Notes under the pieces: model-generated | Database searches by the model: none | What the model was told of the DNA's origin: nothing | The model's input: the letters and a program-made list of their open reading frames with translations, nothing else | Origin: UBA10329 sp964500205 | GTDB taxonomy: Bacteria > Bacteroidota > Bacteroidia > UBA10329 | DNA length: 64,000 bases | Direction of reading: 5' to 3' | Assembly: GCA_964500205.1 (NCBI GenBank) | Contig: CAZCNS010000010.1 | Span: forward strand, 62,001-126,000 | Made by a program: the position numbers and the translations under genes | Shown here: positions 43,152 to 52,271 of the stretch, in pieces | How the letters are laid out: every line of letters begins with the position of its first letter | How positions within the stretch are numbered: the first letter of the stretch is position 1

Positions 43152-43700
43152 TTATTTCTTGAATGGCATTCCGAACTCCGTGAGCAAAGCCAAACCTTCC
43201 TCATTGGTGTTTGCCGTTGTCACAAAGGTGATGTCCATTCCGACAATCTTACTGGTCTTCTCAATATCGATCTCTGGGAAGATGATGTGCTCCGTCACAC
43301 CCATGGTATAGTTCCCACGTCCATCGAATCCTTTGTTACTGATTCCTCGGAAATCTCGTACACGCGGAAGGGCTACAGTTACAAGCCTTTCGAGGAATTC
43401 ATACATCCTGTCTCCCCGGAGTGTAACTCTCACTCCTACAGGCATGCCTTTACGCAGCTTGAAGTTGGAGATATCCTTCTTTGACTTGGCAGACACTGCC
43501 TTCTGTCCTGAGATAAGGGTCATCTCCGCCACCGCGGTCTCGATGAGCTTCTTGTCAGACGTAGCTTGTCCGATCCCCTGATTGATACATATCTTAGTCA
43601 GGCGCGGCACCTCCATGGAACTCTTGTACTTAAAGCGTTCCTGAAGGGCTTTCACCACCTCACCTCGATACTTTGTCTTAAATGCCGGTGTATATTCCAT
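43152..43700 (-). CDS. rplE: 50S ribosomal protein L5
   Basis: The 182-aa uL5 binds 5S rRNA (VPRLTKICINQGIGQATSDK, GVRVTLRGDRMYEFLERLV). ATG 43700 overlaps the rplX stop as TGATG; a GTG one codon upstream is possible. The overlap suggests translational coupling. Confidence 0.97.
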   Translation of the reverse strand: MEYTPAFKTKYRGEVVKALQERFKYKSSMEVPRLTKICINQGIGQATSDKKLIETAVAEMTLISGQKAVSAKSKKDISNFKLRKGMPVGVRVTLRGDRMYEFLERLVTVALPRVRDFRGISNKGFDGRGNYTMGVTEHIIFPEIDIEKTSKIVGMDITFVTTANTNEEGLALLTEFGMPFKK

Positions 43701-44017
43701 CACTTGATCAACTCACCTGATTTCTTACTGTAACGCTGAGCCTTTCCGTCAACAACCTTTCGGCCGATTCGAGTTGGCGCTCCTGTCTTAGGGTCCACAA
43801 ACATCACATTAGAGATGTGCACGGATGCCTCCTTCTCTATGATTCCGCCATTCGGGTATGCCGCGTTGGGCTTCGTATGCTTCTTGACGAGATTCACTCC
43901 CTCAATCAGTACACGAGAGGTTTTGCTATTCACCTCAAGCACCTTACCCTGAGACCCTTTGGACTCTCCGGTTGTCACCTGAACGGTGTCCCCTTTCTTT
44001 ACATGAAACTTTGCCAT
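43700..44017 (-). CDS. rplX: 50S ribosomal protein L24
   Basis: The 105-aa uL24 carries the KOW motif (KKGDTVQVTTGESKGSQGKV) and the conserved GVNLVKKHTKPNAAYPNGGI. It starts 50S assembly. Its stop overlaps the rplE start. Confidence 0.97.
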   Translation of the reverse strand: MAKFHVKKGDTVQVTTGESKGSQGKVLEVNSKTSRVLIEGVNLVKKHTKPNAAYPNGGIIEKEASVHISNVMFVDPKTGAPTRIGRKVVDGKAQRYSKKSGELIK

Positions 44018-44040
44018 AGCTATTTCTTCACTCGATTTAA

Positions 44041-44409
44041 TCAGAGTACCTCAGGAGCCAGAGATACAATCTTCATGTACTGCTTCTCCCGCAACTCACG
44101 GGCCACTGGTCCGAATATCCTAGTACCTCTCATCTCTCCGGCAGCATTCAACAGTACTACCGCGTTGTCGTCAAAACGGATGTATGAGCCGTCCGGCCTG
44201 CGCACCTCCTTTTTGGTTCTCACGACAACAGCTTTCGCTACTGCCCCTTTCTTTACGTTGCCAGCAGGCACAGCCTGTTTCACAGAAACAACAATCTTGT
44301 CTCCTACGCTGGCGTACCTACGCTTCGTACCACCGAGCACACGGATGCACAACACTTCCTTGGCCCCGCTGTTGTCAGCTACATTTAATCTGCTTTCCTG
44401 CTGTATCAT
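44041..44409 (-). CDS. rplN: 50S ribosomal protein L14
   Basis: The 122-aa uL14 starts MIQQESRLNVADNSGAKEVL and contains IRFDDNAVVLLNAAGEMRGT, both universal. It lies between rpsQ and rplX. Confidence 0.97.
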   Translation of the reverse strand: MIQQESRLNVADNSGAKEVLCIRVLGGTKRRYASVGDKIVVSVKQAVPAGNVKKGAVAKAVVVRTKKEVRRPDGSYIRFDDNAVVLLNAAGEMRGTRIFGPVARELREKQYMKIVSLAPEVL

Positions 44410-44412
44410 AGC

Positions 44413-44685
44413 TTACTTGGCTCTTTCGATGATTTCTACAAGTCTCCAGCACTTTGTCTTACTGAGCGGACGCGTCTCCATGATACGCACTGTATCACCA
44501 ATTCCACAATCGTTACTCTCGTCATGAGCATGGAACTTCTTGGTCTTGGTGACAAACTTCCCGTAAATGGGATGTTTCACCTTCCGGTCCACAGTAACGG
44601 TGATGGACTTATCCATTTTGTTGCTCACGACCACTCCAACACGCTCTTTGCGCAGGCTCCTTGAAACTGTTGTTTGCTCTTCCAT
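44413..44685 (-). CDS. rpsQ: 30S ribosomal protein S17
   Basis: The 90-aa uS17 has the OB-fold motif RVGVVVSNKMDKSITVTVDR and HPIYGKFVTKTKKFHAHDES. ATG 44685 (MEEQTTVSRSL) is chosen because it directly follows the rpmC stop; the frame is open 16 codons further into rpmC. Confidence 0.96.
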   Translation of the reverse strand: MEEQTTVSRSLRKERVGVVVSNKMDKSITVTVDRKVKHPIYGKFVTKTKKFHAHDESNDCGIGDTVRIMETRPLSKTKCWRLVEIIERAK

Positions 44686-44686
44686 C

Positions 44687-44881
44687 TCAGTTGACGGCTT
44701 TTCTTTTTGACTGTTCTGTGAGCAAACGTGCAATAAGCTTACGCGCCCCCTTCAACTCCATTGGATTCTCCAAAGGTGAAACCGCATGGCTCAACTTCAT
44801 CTTCCTGAGTTTGAGTTGCTCCTCGGCCAACCTTTCGTTCAGCTCTTCACTGGACAGCTCCTTTATGACTGAATTCTCCAT
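44687..44881 (-). CDS. rpmC: 50S ribosomal protein L29
   Basis: The 64-aa uL29 is mostly helical (IKELSSEELNERLAEEQLKL, then KARKLIARLLTEQ-like C-terminal helix). It lies between rplP and rpsQ as in other S10 operons. Confidence 0.95.
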   Translation of the reverse strand: MENSVIKELSSEELNERLAEEQLKLRKMKLSHAVSPLENPMELKGARKLIARLLTEQSKRKAVN

Positions 44882-44886
44882 TTCAA

Positions 44887-45309
44887 TTATGCTTCTACGT
44901 GGTCCCTCCTGGTTACAAAACGGGTAACGATTGGAAGCTTTTGAGCAGCAAGACGCAGTGCTTCTTTTGCCACCTCCTCACTTACCCCTTCAATCTCAAA
45001 CATGATACATCCAGGCTTCACTACTGCAACCCAGTATTCTGGCGCCCCCTTACCCTTACCCATACGAACCTCAGCAGGTTTCTTGGTGATAGGCTTATCT
45101 GGGAAAATCTTGATCCAGACCTGCCCTTCACGCTTCATGTAACGCGTTACAGCGATACGCGCTGACTCTATCTGGCGACTGGTGATCCAGCTTCCCTCAA
45201 GTGCCTTGATGCCAAATGTCCCGAATGCGAGCTGACTGCCACGATTAGCAAGCCCCTTCATCTTCATCTTGTGCATCTTGCGGAACTTCGTCCTTTTCGG
45301 CTGTCGCAT
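44887..45309 (-). CDS. rplP: 50S ribosomal protein L16
   Basis: The 140-aa uL16 starts MRQPKRTKFRKMHKMKMKGL and contains WIKIFPDKPITKKPAEVRMG and GKGAPEYWVAVVKPG. It helps shape the A-site region. An unusually long 87-base spacer separates it from rpsC. Confidence 0.97.
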   Translation of the reverse strand: MRQPKRTKFRKMHKMKMKGLANRGSQLAFGTFGIKALEGSWITSRQIESARIAVTRYMKREGQVWIKIFPDKPITKKPAEVRMGKGKGAPEYWVAVVKPGCIMFEIEGVSEEVAKEALRLAAQKLPIVTRFVTRRDHVEA

Positions 45310-45396
45310 GATCTTAGATTTATTAGAACCTGATTAGAACAGTGGGTCAATACCACCGTTCATCATCAGTGTATTTTTTTTTGATGTTTCCTAAAA

Positions 45397-46116
45397 TTAC
45401 TTCCTGTCTCTCTTTTCCCTTCTGGCAAGACGTGCAGGCTGCTGGGGTTGCTTCTTACTCTCAACATTTGCATTGGGAGAAAGGTCACGTTTACCATACA
45501 CCTCTCCAAGCATGATCCAGACCTTTACGCCAAGTCGGCCATAAGTTGTATGAGCTTCCACATGAGCATAGTCAATGTCAGCACGGAAAGTATGCAACGG
45601 CACTCGACCGTCTTTGTACATCTCACTACGTGCGATCTCGGCTCCTCCAAGACGTCCGCTCACTTGAATCTTGATACCTTCAGCACCAAGACGCATGGTT
45701 GACGCAACAGACATCTTCATCGCCCTACGGAAAGAAATACGTCCTTCCAATTGGCGAGCAACACTCTCACCTACCAACCGAGCATCCAACTCCGGACGCT
45801 TGATCTCAAAAATGTTGATCTGTACCTCCTTGTTAGTGATTTTCTTAAGTTCTTCCTTGAGCTTATCAACCTCCTGACCTCCCTTGCCGATAATAATGCC
45901 AGGACGAGCAGTGTTGATAGTTACCGTAACAAGCTTGAGCGTGCGCTCAATAACTATCTTGGAAATGCTCGCTTTCGCCAAACGGGCACGCAGATACTTC
46001 CTTATTTTGTAGTCCTCCTCAATTTTTGCAGGAGTAGTTGAACCTCCATACCAGTTCGAGTCCCATCCCTTGATGATACCGAGTCTATTACCTATTGGAT
46101 TCGTCTTCTGTCCCAT
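45397..46116 (-). CDS. rpsC: 30S ribosomal protein S3
   Basis: The 239-aa uS3 has the KH domain (ARPGIIIGKGGQEVDKLKEE) and the C-terminal domain (GRLGGAEIARSEMYKDGRVP). It ends with a short basic tail (PARLARREKRDRK). Confidence 0.97.
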   Translation of the reverse strand: MGQKTNPIGNRLGIIKGWDSNWYGGSTTPAKIEEDYKIRKYLRARLAKASISKIVIERTLKLVTVTINTARPGIIIGKGGQEVDKLKEELKKITNKEVQINIFEIKRPELDARLVGESVARQLEGRISFRRAMKMSVASTMRLGAEGIKIQVSGRLGGAEIARSEMYKDGRVPLHTFRADIDYAHVEAHTTYGRLGVKVWIMLGEVYGKRDLSPNANVESKKQPQQPARLARREKRDRK

Positions 46117-46124
46117 TTCGTGAT

Positions 46125-46514
46125 TCAGTTCTTGGTGTCAAGGATGAGTTTGACATGATTGGAGCGCTTGCGTATGCGATGAGCACGCCCTTGTGGGGCA
46201 GTTTGCAACCGCTTTAACATTCTACCACCACCTACAGATATTTCCTTCACGAACAGACCAGCAGGGTCAGTCTCTCCAGACTTCTGCTCCCAGTTACTGA
46301 TGGCAGACAGCAAAAGCTTCTCAACGCGACCGGCTGCCTCCTTCGGGGTAAAACGTAGGGTGTGCAGTGCCTTCTCCACCTCCATTCCCCTAACAAGATC
46401 AGCTACCAATCTCATCTTGCGAGGTGAGGTCGGAACATTACGAAGCTCTGCAACAAACAGACTTTGACGAGCCTCCTTGCGTGCAACGGCACTATTATGT
46501 TTTCTCTTTCCCAT
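46125..46514 (-). CDS. rplV: 50S ribosomal protein L22
   Basis: The 129-aa uL22 has NVPTSPRKMRLVADLVRGME and the exit-tunnel loop GGGRMLKRLQTAPQGRAHRI. It begins 24 bases after rpsS and ends 8 bases before rpsC. Confidence 0.97.
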   Translation of the reverse strand: MGKRKHNSAVARKEARQSLFVAELRNVPTSPRKMRLVADLVRGMEVEKALHTLRFTPKEAAGRVEKLLLSAISNWEQKSGETDPAGLFVKEISVGGGRMLKRLQTAPQGRAHRIRKRSNHVKLILDTKN

Positions 46515-46538
46515 GACTATTTTTCTACTGCCGAGCCC

Positions 46539-46808
46539 TTACTTCTTCTTGCCTTTCGTATGGCCTCGGAACGTACGGGTCGGTGAAAACTCTCCAAGTT
46601 TGTGGCCGACCATGTTCTCTGTAACATACACCGGTATGAACTTATTACCATTATGAACAGCCACGGTCAGCCCAACGAAATCAGGACTTATCATGGACCT
46701 TCTCGACCATGTCTTTATCACGGTTTTCTTCCGGTTCTCTTGTGCATCAACAACTCTCTTTTCGAGTTTGAAGTCGATAAACGGGCCTTTCTTCAGTGAT
46801 CGTGCCAT
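46539..46808 (-). CDS. rpsS: 30S ribosomal protein S19
   Basis: The 89-aa uS19 starts MARSLKKGPFIDFKLEKRVV and has the conserved VHNGNKFIPVYVTENMVGHK and LGEFSPTRTFRGH. Confidence 0.97.
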   Translation of the reverse strand: MARSLKKGPFIDFKLEKRVVDAQENRKKTVIKTWSRRSMISPDFVGLTVAVHNGNKFIPVYVTENMVGHKLGEFSPTRTFRGHTKGKKK

Positions 46809-46814
46809 TTCCGC

Positions 46815-47639
46815 TTACTTCTTACGCTTTTGAACAATGAATTGGCTTGATGCCTTTGTTTTACTGCGGGTCTTATATCCCTTTGCAGGAACACCATTTC
46901 TCGAACGGGGATGACCACCACTGGCGCGTCCTTCACCTCCACCCATCGGGTGATCGACAGGATTCATAACAACTGGTCGCACTCTTGGTCTCCGTCCCAG
47001 CCATCTTGAACGTCCAGCCTTGCCAGAACGAACCTGATTATGGTCGCTGTTGCTTACCGTTCCAACAGTTGCACGGCAAGTGGTCAACACCAAACGTATC
47101 TCTCCTGAAGGCAGCTTCAACGTAGCATATTTACCATCTCTTGCTACCAACTGCGCATAAGAACCTGCACTGCGGGCCATCAACCCACCCTGCCCTGGAC
47201 GCAACTCTATGTTGTGTACCACTGTACCAAGAGGCACCTCTGAAAGAAACAGCGTGTTACCCACATCGGGCGTAGCACCCTTACCAGAAACAAGCGACTG
47301 TCCGACCTCCAATCCCTTGGGGGCGATGATGTATGTCTTCAGGCCGTCAGCGTAATACAACAATGCAATGAACGCGCTACGGTTCGGGTCGTACTCAATA
47401 CTCTTCACCACAGCAGGGATACCATCCTTAGTGCGTTTGAAATCGATAGCACGATACCTGCGCTTGTGACCACCACCAACGTAGCGCATGGTCATCTTTC
47501 CCGTATTATTCCGGCCTCCAGACTTGGATATACCGTTCATAAGGCTCTTCTCTGGAGCAGAACCACTGATCTGCTCAAAAGAATTAACAGCCTTATGACG
47601 CTGTCCAGGACTGGTTGGCTTCAATTTTCTGACTGCCAT
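46815..47639 (-). CDS. rplB: 50S ribosomal protein L2
   Basis: The 274-aa uL2 is needed for peptidyl transfer and subunit joining. The conserved VMNPVDHPMGGGEGRASGGH carries the critical His. The C-terminus ends SSQFIVQKRKK. Confidence 0.97.
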   Translation of the reverse strand: MAVRKLKPTSPGQRHKAVNSFEQISGSAPEKSLMNGISKSGGRNNTGKMTMRYVGGGHKRRYRAIDFKRTKDGIPAVVKSIEYDPNRSAFIALLYYADGLKTYIIAPKGLEVGQSLVSGKGATPDVGNTLFLSEVPLGTVVHNIELRPGQGGLMARSAGSYAQLVARDGKYATLKLPSGEIRLVLTTCRATVGTVSNSDHNQVRSGKAGRSRWLGRRPRVRPVVMNPVDHPMGGGEGRASGGHPRSRNGVPAKGYKTRSKTKASSQFIVQKRKK

Positions 47640-47645
47640 TTCTTA

Positions 47646-47936
47646 TCAGATATTGCTGAAGAAATCGATGGAATTTCCATCAACAAGTGTTACGATTGCT
47701 TTCTTGTAAGCTGATGTCCTACCTACAATGAACTTTGACTTGGTGTTCCTTGAACGCTTCTTGCCAGGGATGACCATAGTGTTGACCGATGCGACAGAAA
47801 CACCATACATGCTTTCCACTGCCTGCTTCACCTGAATTTTATTTGCCTTCCTGTTGACAACGAAACCATAACGGTTGGCCTTCTCGGCCATGCCCGTCAT
47901 TTTCTCTGTTACAACTGGTCTGATGAGGATTTCCAT
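47646..47936 (-). CDS. rplW: 50S ribosomal protein L23
   Basis: The 96-aa uL23 lies at the tunnel exit and docks trigger factor and SRP. It starts MEILIRPVVTEKMTGMAEKA and contains VNRKANKIQVKQAVESMYGV. Confidence 0.96.
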   Translation of the reverse strand: MEILIRPVVTEKMTGMAEKANRYGFVVNRKANKIQVKQAVESMYGVSVASVNTMVIPGKKRSRNTKSKFIVGRTSAYKKAIVTLVDGNSIDFFSNI

Positions 47937-47943
47937 GTTCTTA

Positions 47944-48570
47944 TCAGATTAGGCTCTTCTCAATTGCCTCCAAAGCACCTTCCGTAAGAAGGACTTTTTT
48001 AGCATTAAGTATGCCGTAAGTATTTAATTCAGAAACTGTTACCACGTTTGCACCCGCCAAATTTCGGGAGGACAAATATACGTTCTTGTTCGATTCCCCC
48101 AACACCAGAAGTGTTTTTTTATCGGAGACCTGAAGATTATTCAAGAAATCCGCGTACTGCTTGGTTTTCGGAGCATCAAAATTGAAATCCTCAACCACGG
48201 TGATAGCTCCATTCTGGGCCTGAGTGGCCAGCGCACTTCTCCTGGCAAGCTGCTTCAGCTTCTTGTTAAGCTTGAAACCGTAGCTGTGAGGTTTCGGTCC
48301 GAATACACGTCCTCCACCACGAAGCAAAGGACTTTTGATGCTACCAAACCTTGCACCCCCAGAACCCTTTTGTTTCCGAATCTTGCGCGTGCTACCTGAT
48401 AACTCACCACGCTCTTTGGCCTTGTGAGTTCCCTGACGCCCGTTGGCAAGAAACTGCTTCACATCAAGATAAATCGCGTGATCGTTCGGCTCGATGCCAT
48501 AAATCTCATCGCTCAGGCTGACCTTCTTGGAGGTCTCTTTGCCCTTGATATCGACTACTTTGAATTCCAT
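47944..48570 (-). CDS. rplD: 50S ribosomal protein L4
   Basis: The 208-aa uL4 has the tunnel loop KQKGSGGARFGSIKSPLLRG and GRVFGPKPHSYGFKLNKKLK. In E. coli L4 represses the S10 operon; no leader of that type is evident here. Confidence 0.97.
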   Translation of the reverse strand: MEFKVVDIKGKETSKKVSLSDEIYGIEPNDHAIYLDVKQFLANGRQGTHKAKERGELSGSTRKIRKQKGSGGARFGSIKSPLLRGGGRVFGPKPHSYGFKLNKKLKQLARRSALATQAQNGAITVVEDFNFDAPKTKQYADFLNNLQVSDKKTLLVLGESNKNVYLSSRNLAGANVVTVSELNTYGILNAKKVLLTEGALEAIEKSLI

Positions 48571-48596
48571 GATCTATTAATCTCTTGCTTCGTGTA

Positions 48597-49229
48597 TCAC
48601 TTCTCAACTATGACATAAGTCCCCTTAGAACCGGGAATAGCGCCACTGACAACCAGCAGATTGTTCTCCGAGTCGATTTTCAGCACCCGCAGGTTTTGAA
48701 CTTTCACTCGCTCATTTCCCATTTGACCTGCCATACGCATGCCAGGGAAAACTCGCGCGGGAGTAGAGCACGCCCCGATAGAACCCGGTGCACGAAGCCT
48801 GTTGTGCTGACCGTGTGTCGCCTGACCGACACCACCAAAACCATGACGCTTGACAACACCTTGATGGCCCTTGCCCTTGGACGTCCCTATGACATCAACA
48901 TACTCACCCTCAACAAATACATCTGCGATTGCAAGCTCCTTTCCAGCAAGAGCATCAGCGAACATCTCGTAATCCCCGTCCTGACGGAATTCCACGACTT
49001 TCCGCCTCGGACTCACGCCAGCCTTCTTGAAATGCCCTTTCAGGGCACCTGATGTACGCTTCTCCTTCTTGACACCGACACCAATCTGGATAGCATTATA
49101 TCCATCCGTATCTGCGGTCTTCACTTGAGTGATGGCATTTGGCTCCACCTCAATGACGGTACAGGCGATGTTCTTGCCCTCCTCAAAAAGACTGGTCATC
49201 CCGATTTTTTTACCAATAAGTCCTGACAT
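48597..49229 (-). CDS. rplC: 50S ribosomal protein L3
   Basis: The 210-aa uL3 starts MSGLIGKKIGMTSLFEEGKN and has the loop near the peptidyl-transferase centre (THGQHNRLRAPGSIGACSTP). It lies 91 bases after rpsJ. Confidence 0.97.
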   Translation of the reverse strand: MSGLIGKKIGMTSLFEEGKNIACTVIEVEPNAITQVKTADTDGYNAIQIGVGVKKEKRTSGALKGHFKKAGVSPRRKVVEFRQDGDYEMFADALAGKELAIADVFVEGEYVDVIGTSKGKGHQGVVKRHGFGGVGQATHGQHNRLRAPGSIGACSTPARVFPGMRMAGQMGNERVKVQNLRVLKIDSENNLLVVSGAIPGSKGTYVIVEK

Positions 49230-49240
49230 GACTTGTGAAA

Positions 49241-49267
49241 TTGATTGTTGATTGTTGATTGATGATT
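49241..49267 (-). repeat. Low-complexity TTGATTG leader of rplC
   Basis: The plus strand reads TTGATTGTTGATTGTTGATT then GATGATT, so the rplC mRNA leader is a G-free AAUCAAC-type tract ending 11 bases before the start codon. Confidence 0.6.
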
Positions 49268-49320
49268 CTGCATTTACAACATCCTCTCAATCTGAAATGC
49301 TGATTCTTCGCTATTACCGG

Positions 49321-49626
49321 TCACACCTTGATTTCTACCTCCACACCGCTTGGCAATTCAAGCTTCATCAACGCATCCACTGTTTTGGCAGTGGTGCTGT
49401 ATATGTCCAACAATCGCTTGTATGAGCTGAACTGGAACTGCTCACGAGACTTCTTGTTGACGTGCGTGGAACGCAAAACCGTATAAATCTTCTTGTGTGT
49501 CGGAAGTGGAATCGGACCACTTACAATGGCACCGGTCGCCTTCACGGTTTTCACAATTTTCTCTGCGCTCTTGTCAACGAGATTGTAATCGTACGACTTA
49601 AGCTTTATCCTGATTCTCTGTGACAT
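49321..49626 (-). CDS. rpsJ: 30S ribosomal protein S10
   Basis: The 101-aa uS10 (also NusE) starts MSQRIRIKLKSYDYNLVDKS and has GPIPLPTHKKIYTVLRSTHV. It lies directly after fusA with no tuf gene between, as in other Bacteroidota. Confidence 0.97.
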   Translation of the reverse strand: MSQRIRIKLKSYDYNLVDKSAEKIVKTVKATGAIVSGPIPLPTHKKIYTVLRSTHVNKKSREQFQFSSYKRLLDIYSTTAKTVDALMKLELPSGVEVEIKV

Positions 49627-49653
49627 GGGTCTGTGAATGAATGCGGTTATGAA

Positions 49654-51756
49654 TTATGCCTTGGCGCCTTTTACCTTGGCGACCACTTCTTCCTGCACAT
49701 TGGCCGGACACTGGGAGTAATGGTCGAACTCCATTGTAGATGTGGCACGCCCTGACGTGATCGTGCGGAGGTCTGTCACATATCCGAACATCTCTGAAAG
49801 TGGCACGTGGGCACGGATGACCTGGGCAGTTCCTCGCGAATCCATGCCTTGCATCTGACCACGCCTGCGGTTAAGGTCACCGATCACGTCACCCATGTTC
49901 TCCTCAGGAGTCACAACCTCTACCTTCATGATAGGCTCGAGTAGAACGGGTGCGGCAAGACGGCAAGCCTCACGATAGGCCATCTGAGCACAAAGCTCGA
50001 ACGAAAGGGAATCAGAGTCAACGTTGTGATAAGAACCATCCAGCAGAGTGACTTTCAACTTATCCAGAGCATAACCGGCAAGGACACCGTTCTGCATCGC
50101 GTTCCTGAATCCCTTCTCTACGGCCGGGATGAATTCTCTTGGAATATTACCCCCTGTCACTTTGTTCTCAAAAACGAAACTTTCAACAGTTCCCTCTTCA
50201 ACCGGACCTACCTCAACCTGAATATCGGCAAACTTACCGCGACCACCGGTCTGCTTCTTGTATGTTTCACGATGGGCAACTTTTCTGGTAATGGCCTCTT
50301 TGTATGAGACCTGAGGCGCACCTTGGTTAACCTCTACTTTGAACTCCCGCTTCAGACGATCGATGATGATCTCAAGATGCAACTCACCCATTCCGGAGAT
50401 GACTGTCTGGCCAGTCTCCTTGTCTGTGCGCACTTGGAACGTAGGATCCTCCTCGGCAAGCTTACCAAGCCCCATTCCCAACCTGTCCATGTCTGCTTGG
50501 GTCTTCGGCTCAATAGCAAGTCCGATTACAGGCTCAGGGAATTTCATGGATTCAAGTACGATCGGATACTTCTCGTCACAGAGCGTATCGCCAGTACGGA
50601 TGTCCTTGAAGCCAACACCAGCACCTATGTCACCTGCTTCGATGAATGGAATACTGTTCTGCTTGTTCGCGTGCATCTGGAAGATGCGGGAGATACGCTC
50701 CTTGCTGCTGGTCCGGGTATTGTAAATGTACGAACCCGCATCCAGCTTGCCCGCGTAAACACGGAAGAAGCAAAGGCGACCTACGAATGGGTCCGTTGCA
50801 ATCTTGAATGCCAAGGCAGTAAACGGCTCTTTAGCATCAGGCTTGCGGGTCACCTCCTCGTCGGTCTTCGGATTCACACCTTTGATCACGTCCATATCGA
50901 GCGGACTTGGCAAAAGCTCCATCACATAGTTGAGCATGGTCTGCACACCCTTGTTCTTGAACGCAGAACCGCAAAGCATAGGCACGATACTGTTTGCAAT
51001 GCAGGCTTTGCGCAGAGGAACGAGTATCTCCTCAGCTGTGATGCCATCAGGATCCTCGAAGAATTTCTCCATGAGGGTATCATCAAAATCGGCAACAGCT
51101 TCAAGCATCTTCTCCCTCCACTCATACACCTCGTCCTTCATGTCGTCCGGAATCGGCACCTCAGTGAAGGTCATGCCTTGGTCGGACTCATTCCAGACCA
51201 TGCCACGGTTGTACACAAGGTCCACAACACCCGTGAACGTCTCTTCAGCACCAATCGGCAACTGGAGCGGCACGGCATTTCCACCGAGCATTTCACGCAC
51301 CTGACCGACAACCTTAAGGAAGTCTGCACCTTGACGGTCCATCTTGTTCACAAAGCCGAGACGCGTCACATTGTACCCGTCAGCAAGACGCCAGTTGGTC
51401 TCAGACTGGGGCTCCACACCATCAACAGCAGAGAAAAGGAACACCAGACCATCAAGCACACGGAGCGAACGGTTCACCTCAACAGTGAAATCCACGTGTC
51501 CCGGAGTATCGATGATATTGATCTTATACTGCTCGTCCTTGTACTTCCAATGACAAGTGGTCGCAGCAGAAGTGATGGTGATACCACGCTCCTGCTCTTG
51601 CTCCATCCAGTCCATAGTGGCTGCGCCATCATGCACCTCACCTATTTTGTGATTGACACCGGTGTAATAAAGGATACGCTCCGTAGTGGTAGTCTTGCCC
51701 GCATCAATGTGGGCTGCGATTCCGATGTTGCGCGTAAGTCTGAGGTCAGTCGCCAT
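49654..51756 (-). CDS. fusA: Elongation factor G
   Basis: This 700-aa translocation GTPase has G1 IAAHIDAGKTTTTERILYYT, G2 RGITITSAATT, G3 IIDTPGHVDFT and G4 VNKMDRQGADF. Domains II-V follow with normal length. It lies between rpsG and rpsJ. A long antisense open frame across it is a compositional shadow. Confidence 0.98.
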   Translation of the reverse strand: MATDLRLTRNIGIAAHIDAGKTTTTERILYYTGVNHKIGEVHDGAATMDWMEQEQERGITITSAATTCHWKYKDEQYKINIIDTPGHVDFTVEVNRSLRVLDGLVFLFSAVDGVEPQSETNWRLADGYNVTRLGFVNKMDRQGADFLKVVGQVREMLGGNAVPLQLPIGAEETFTGVVDLVYNRGMVWNESDQGMTFTEVPIPDDMKDEVYEWREKMLEAVADFDDTLMEKFFEDPDGITAEEILVPLRKACIANSIVPMLCGSAFKNKGVQTMLNYVMELLPSPLDMDVIKGVNPKTDEEVTRKPDAKEPFTALAFKIATDPFVGRLCFFRVYAGKLDAGSYIYNTRTSSKERISRIFQMHANKQNSIPFIEAGDIGAGVGFKDIRTGDTLCDEKYPIVLESMKFPEPVIGLAIEPKTQADMDRLGMGLGKLAEEDPTFQVRTDKETGQTVISGMGELHLEIIIDRLKREFKVEVNQGAPQVSYKEAITRKVAHRETYKKQTGGRGKFADIQVEVGPVEEGTVESFVFENKVTGGNIPREFIPAVEKGFRNAMQNGVLAGYALDKLKVTLLDGSYHNVDSDSLSFELCAQMAYREACRLAAPVLLEPIMKVEVVTPEENMGDVIGDLNRRRGQMQGMDSRGTAQVIRAHVPLSEMFGYVTDLRTITSGRATSTMEFDHYSQCPANVQEEVVAKVKGAKA

Positions 51757-51776
51757 GATAATTTACTGTCTCTAAA

Positions 51777-52244
51777 TCAGAATTTGAAATGCGAGAATGC
51801 CTTGTTGGCCTCCGCCATTCTCAAAACGTCCTCTTTCTTCTTGTAGGCTGCACCCTCCTCCTTTGAAGCCGCGATGATTTCAGCAGCCAACTTGGCAGCC
51901 ATGCTCTTGTCGTTGCGCTTGCGGGCGTAGTCTATCATCCACTTGATGCCCAGGGCAAGCTTACGCTTGGGACGCACCTCGATAGGAATCTGAAATGTAC
52001 TACCGCCTACCCTACGGCTCTTCACCTCCACGGGAGGCATAACATTGGTGAGACCTCTTTTCCATACACCAAGACCATCCTCCTGGGTACGCTGGCTTAC
52101 GATGTCAATAGCATCATAGAACACATCGAATGCCGTACTCTTCTTGCCATCATACATCAGGCTGTTCACAAAGCGGGTAACGAGTGTATCGTTGAATCTT
52201 GGGTCGGCCGCTAACGGCTTCTTCTTGGGGACTGACTTTCTCAT
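51777..52244 (-). CDS. rpsG: 30S ribosomal protein S7
   Basis: The 155-aa uS7 nucleates head assembly. It has FVNSLMYDGKKSTAFDVFYD, VEVKSRRVGGSTFQIPIEVR-type core and ANKAFSHFKF C-terminus. Its start is A-rich without a Shine-Dalgarno site. Confidence 0.97.
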   Translation of the reverse strand: MRKSVPKKKPLAADPRFNDTLVTRFVNSLMYDGKKSTAFDVFYDAIDIVSQRTQEDGLGVWKRGLTNVMPPVEVKSRRVGGSTFQIPIEVRPKRKLALGIKWMIDYARKRNDKSMAAKLAAEIIAASKEEGAAYKKKEDVLRMAEANKAFSHFKF

Positions 52245-52271
52245 TGTCTAAATCTGATTATCTCGCGATTA

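Noticed and set aside
43817..44527. 236-codon plus-strand open frame over rplX-rplN
   Set aside because: Antisense to two conserved ribosomal-protein genes and without recognisable domains.
50323..51846. 507-codon open frame on the plus strand opposite fusA
   Set aside because: It is antisense to the full-length conserved EF-G gene; its His/Leu/Val-rich translation has no domain and is explained by fusA codon bias.
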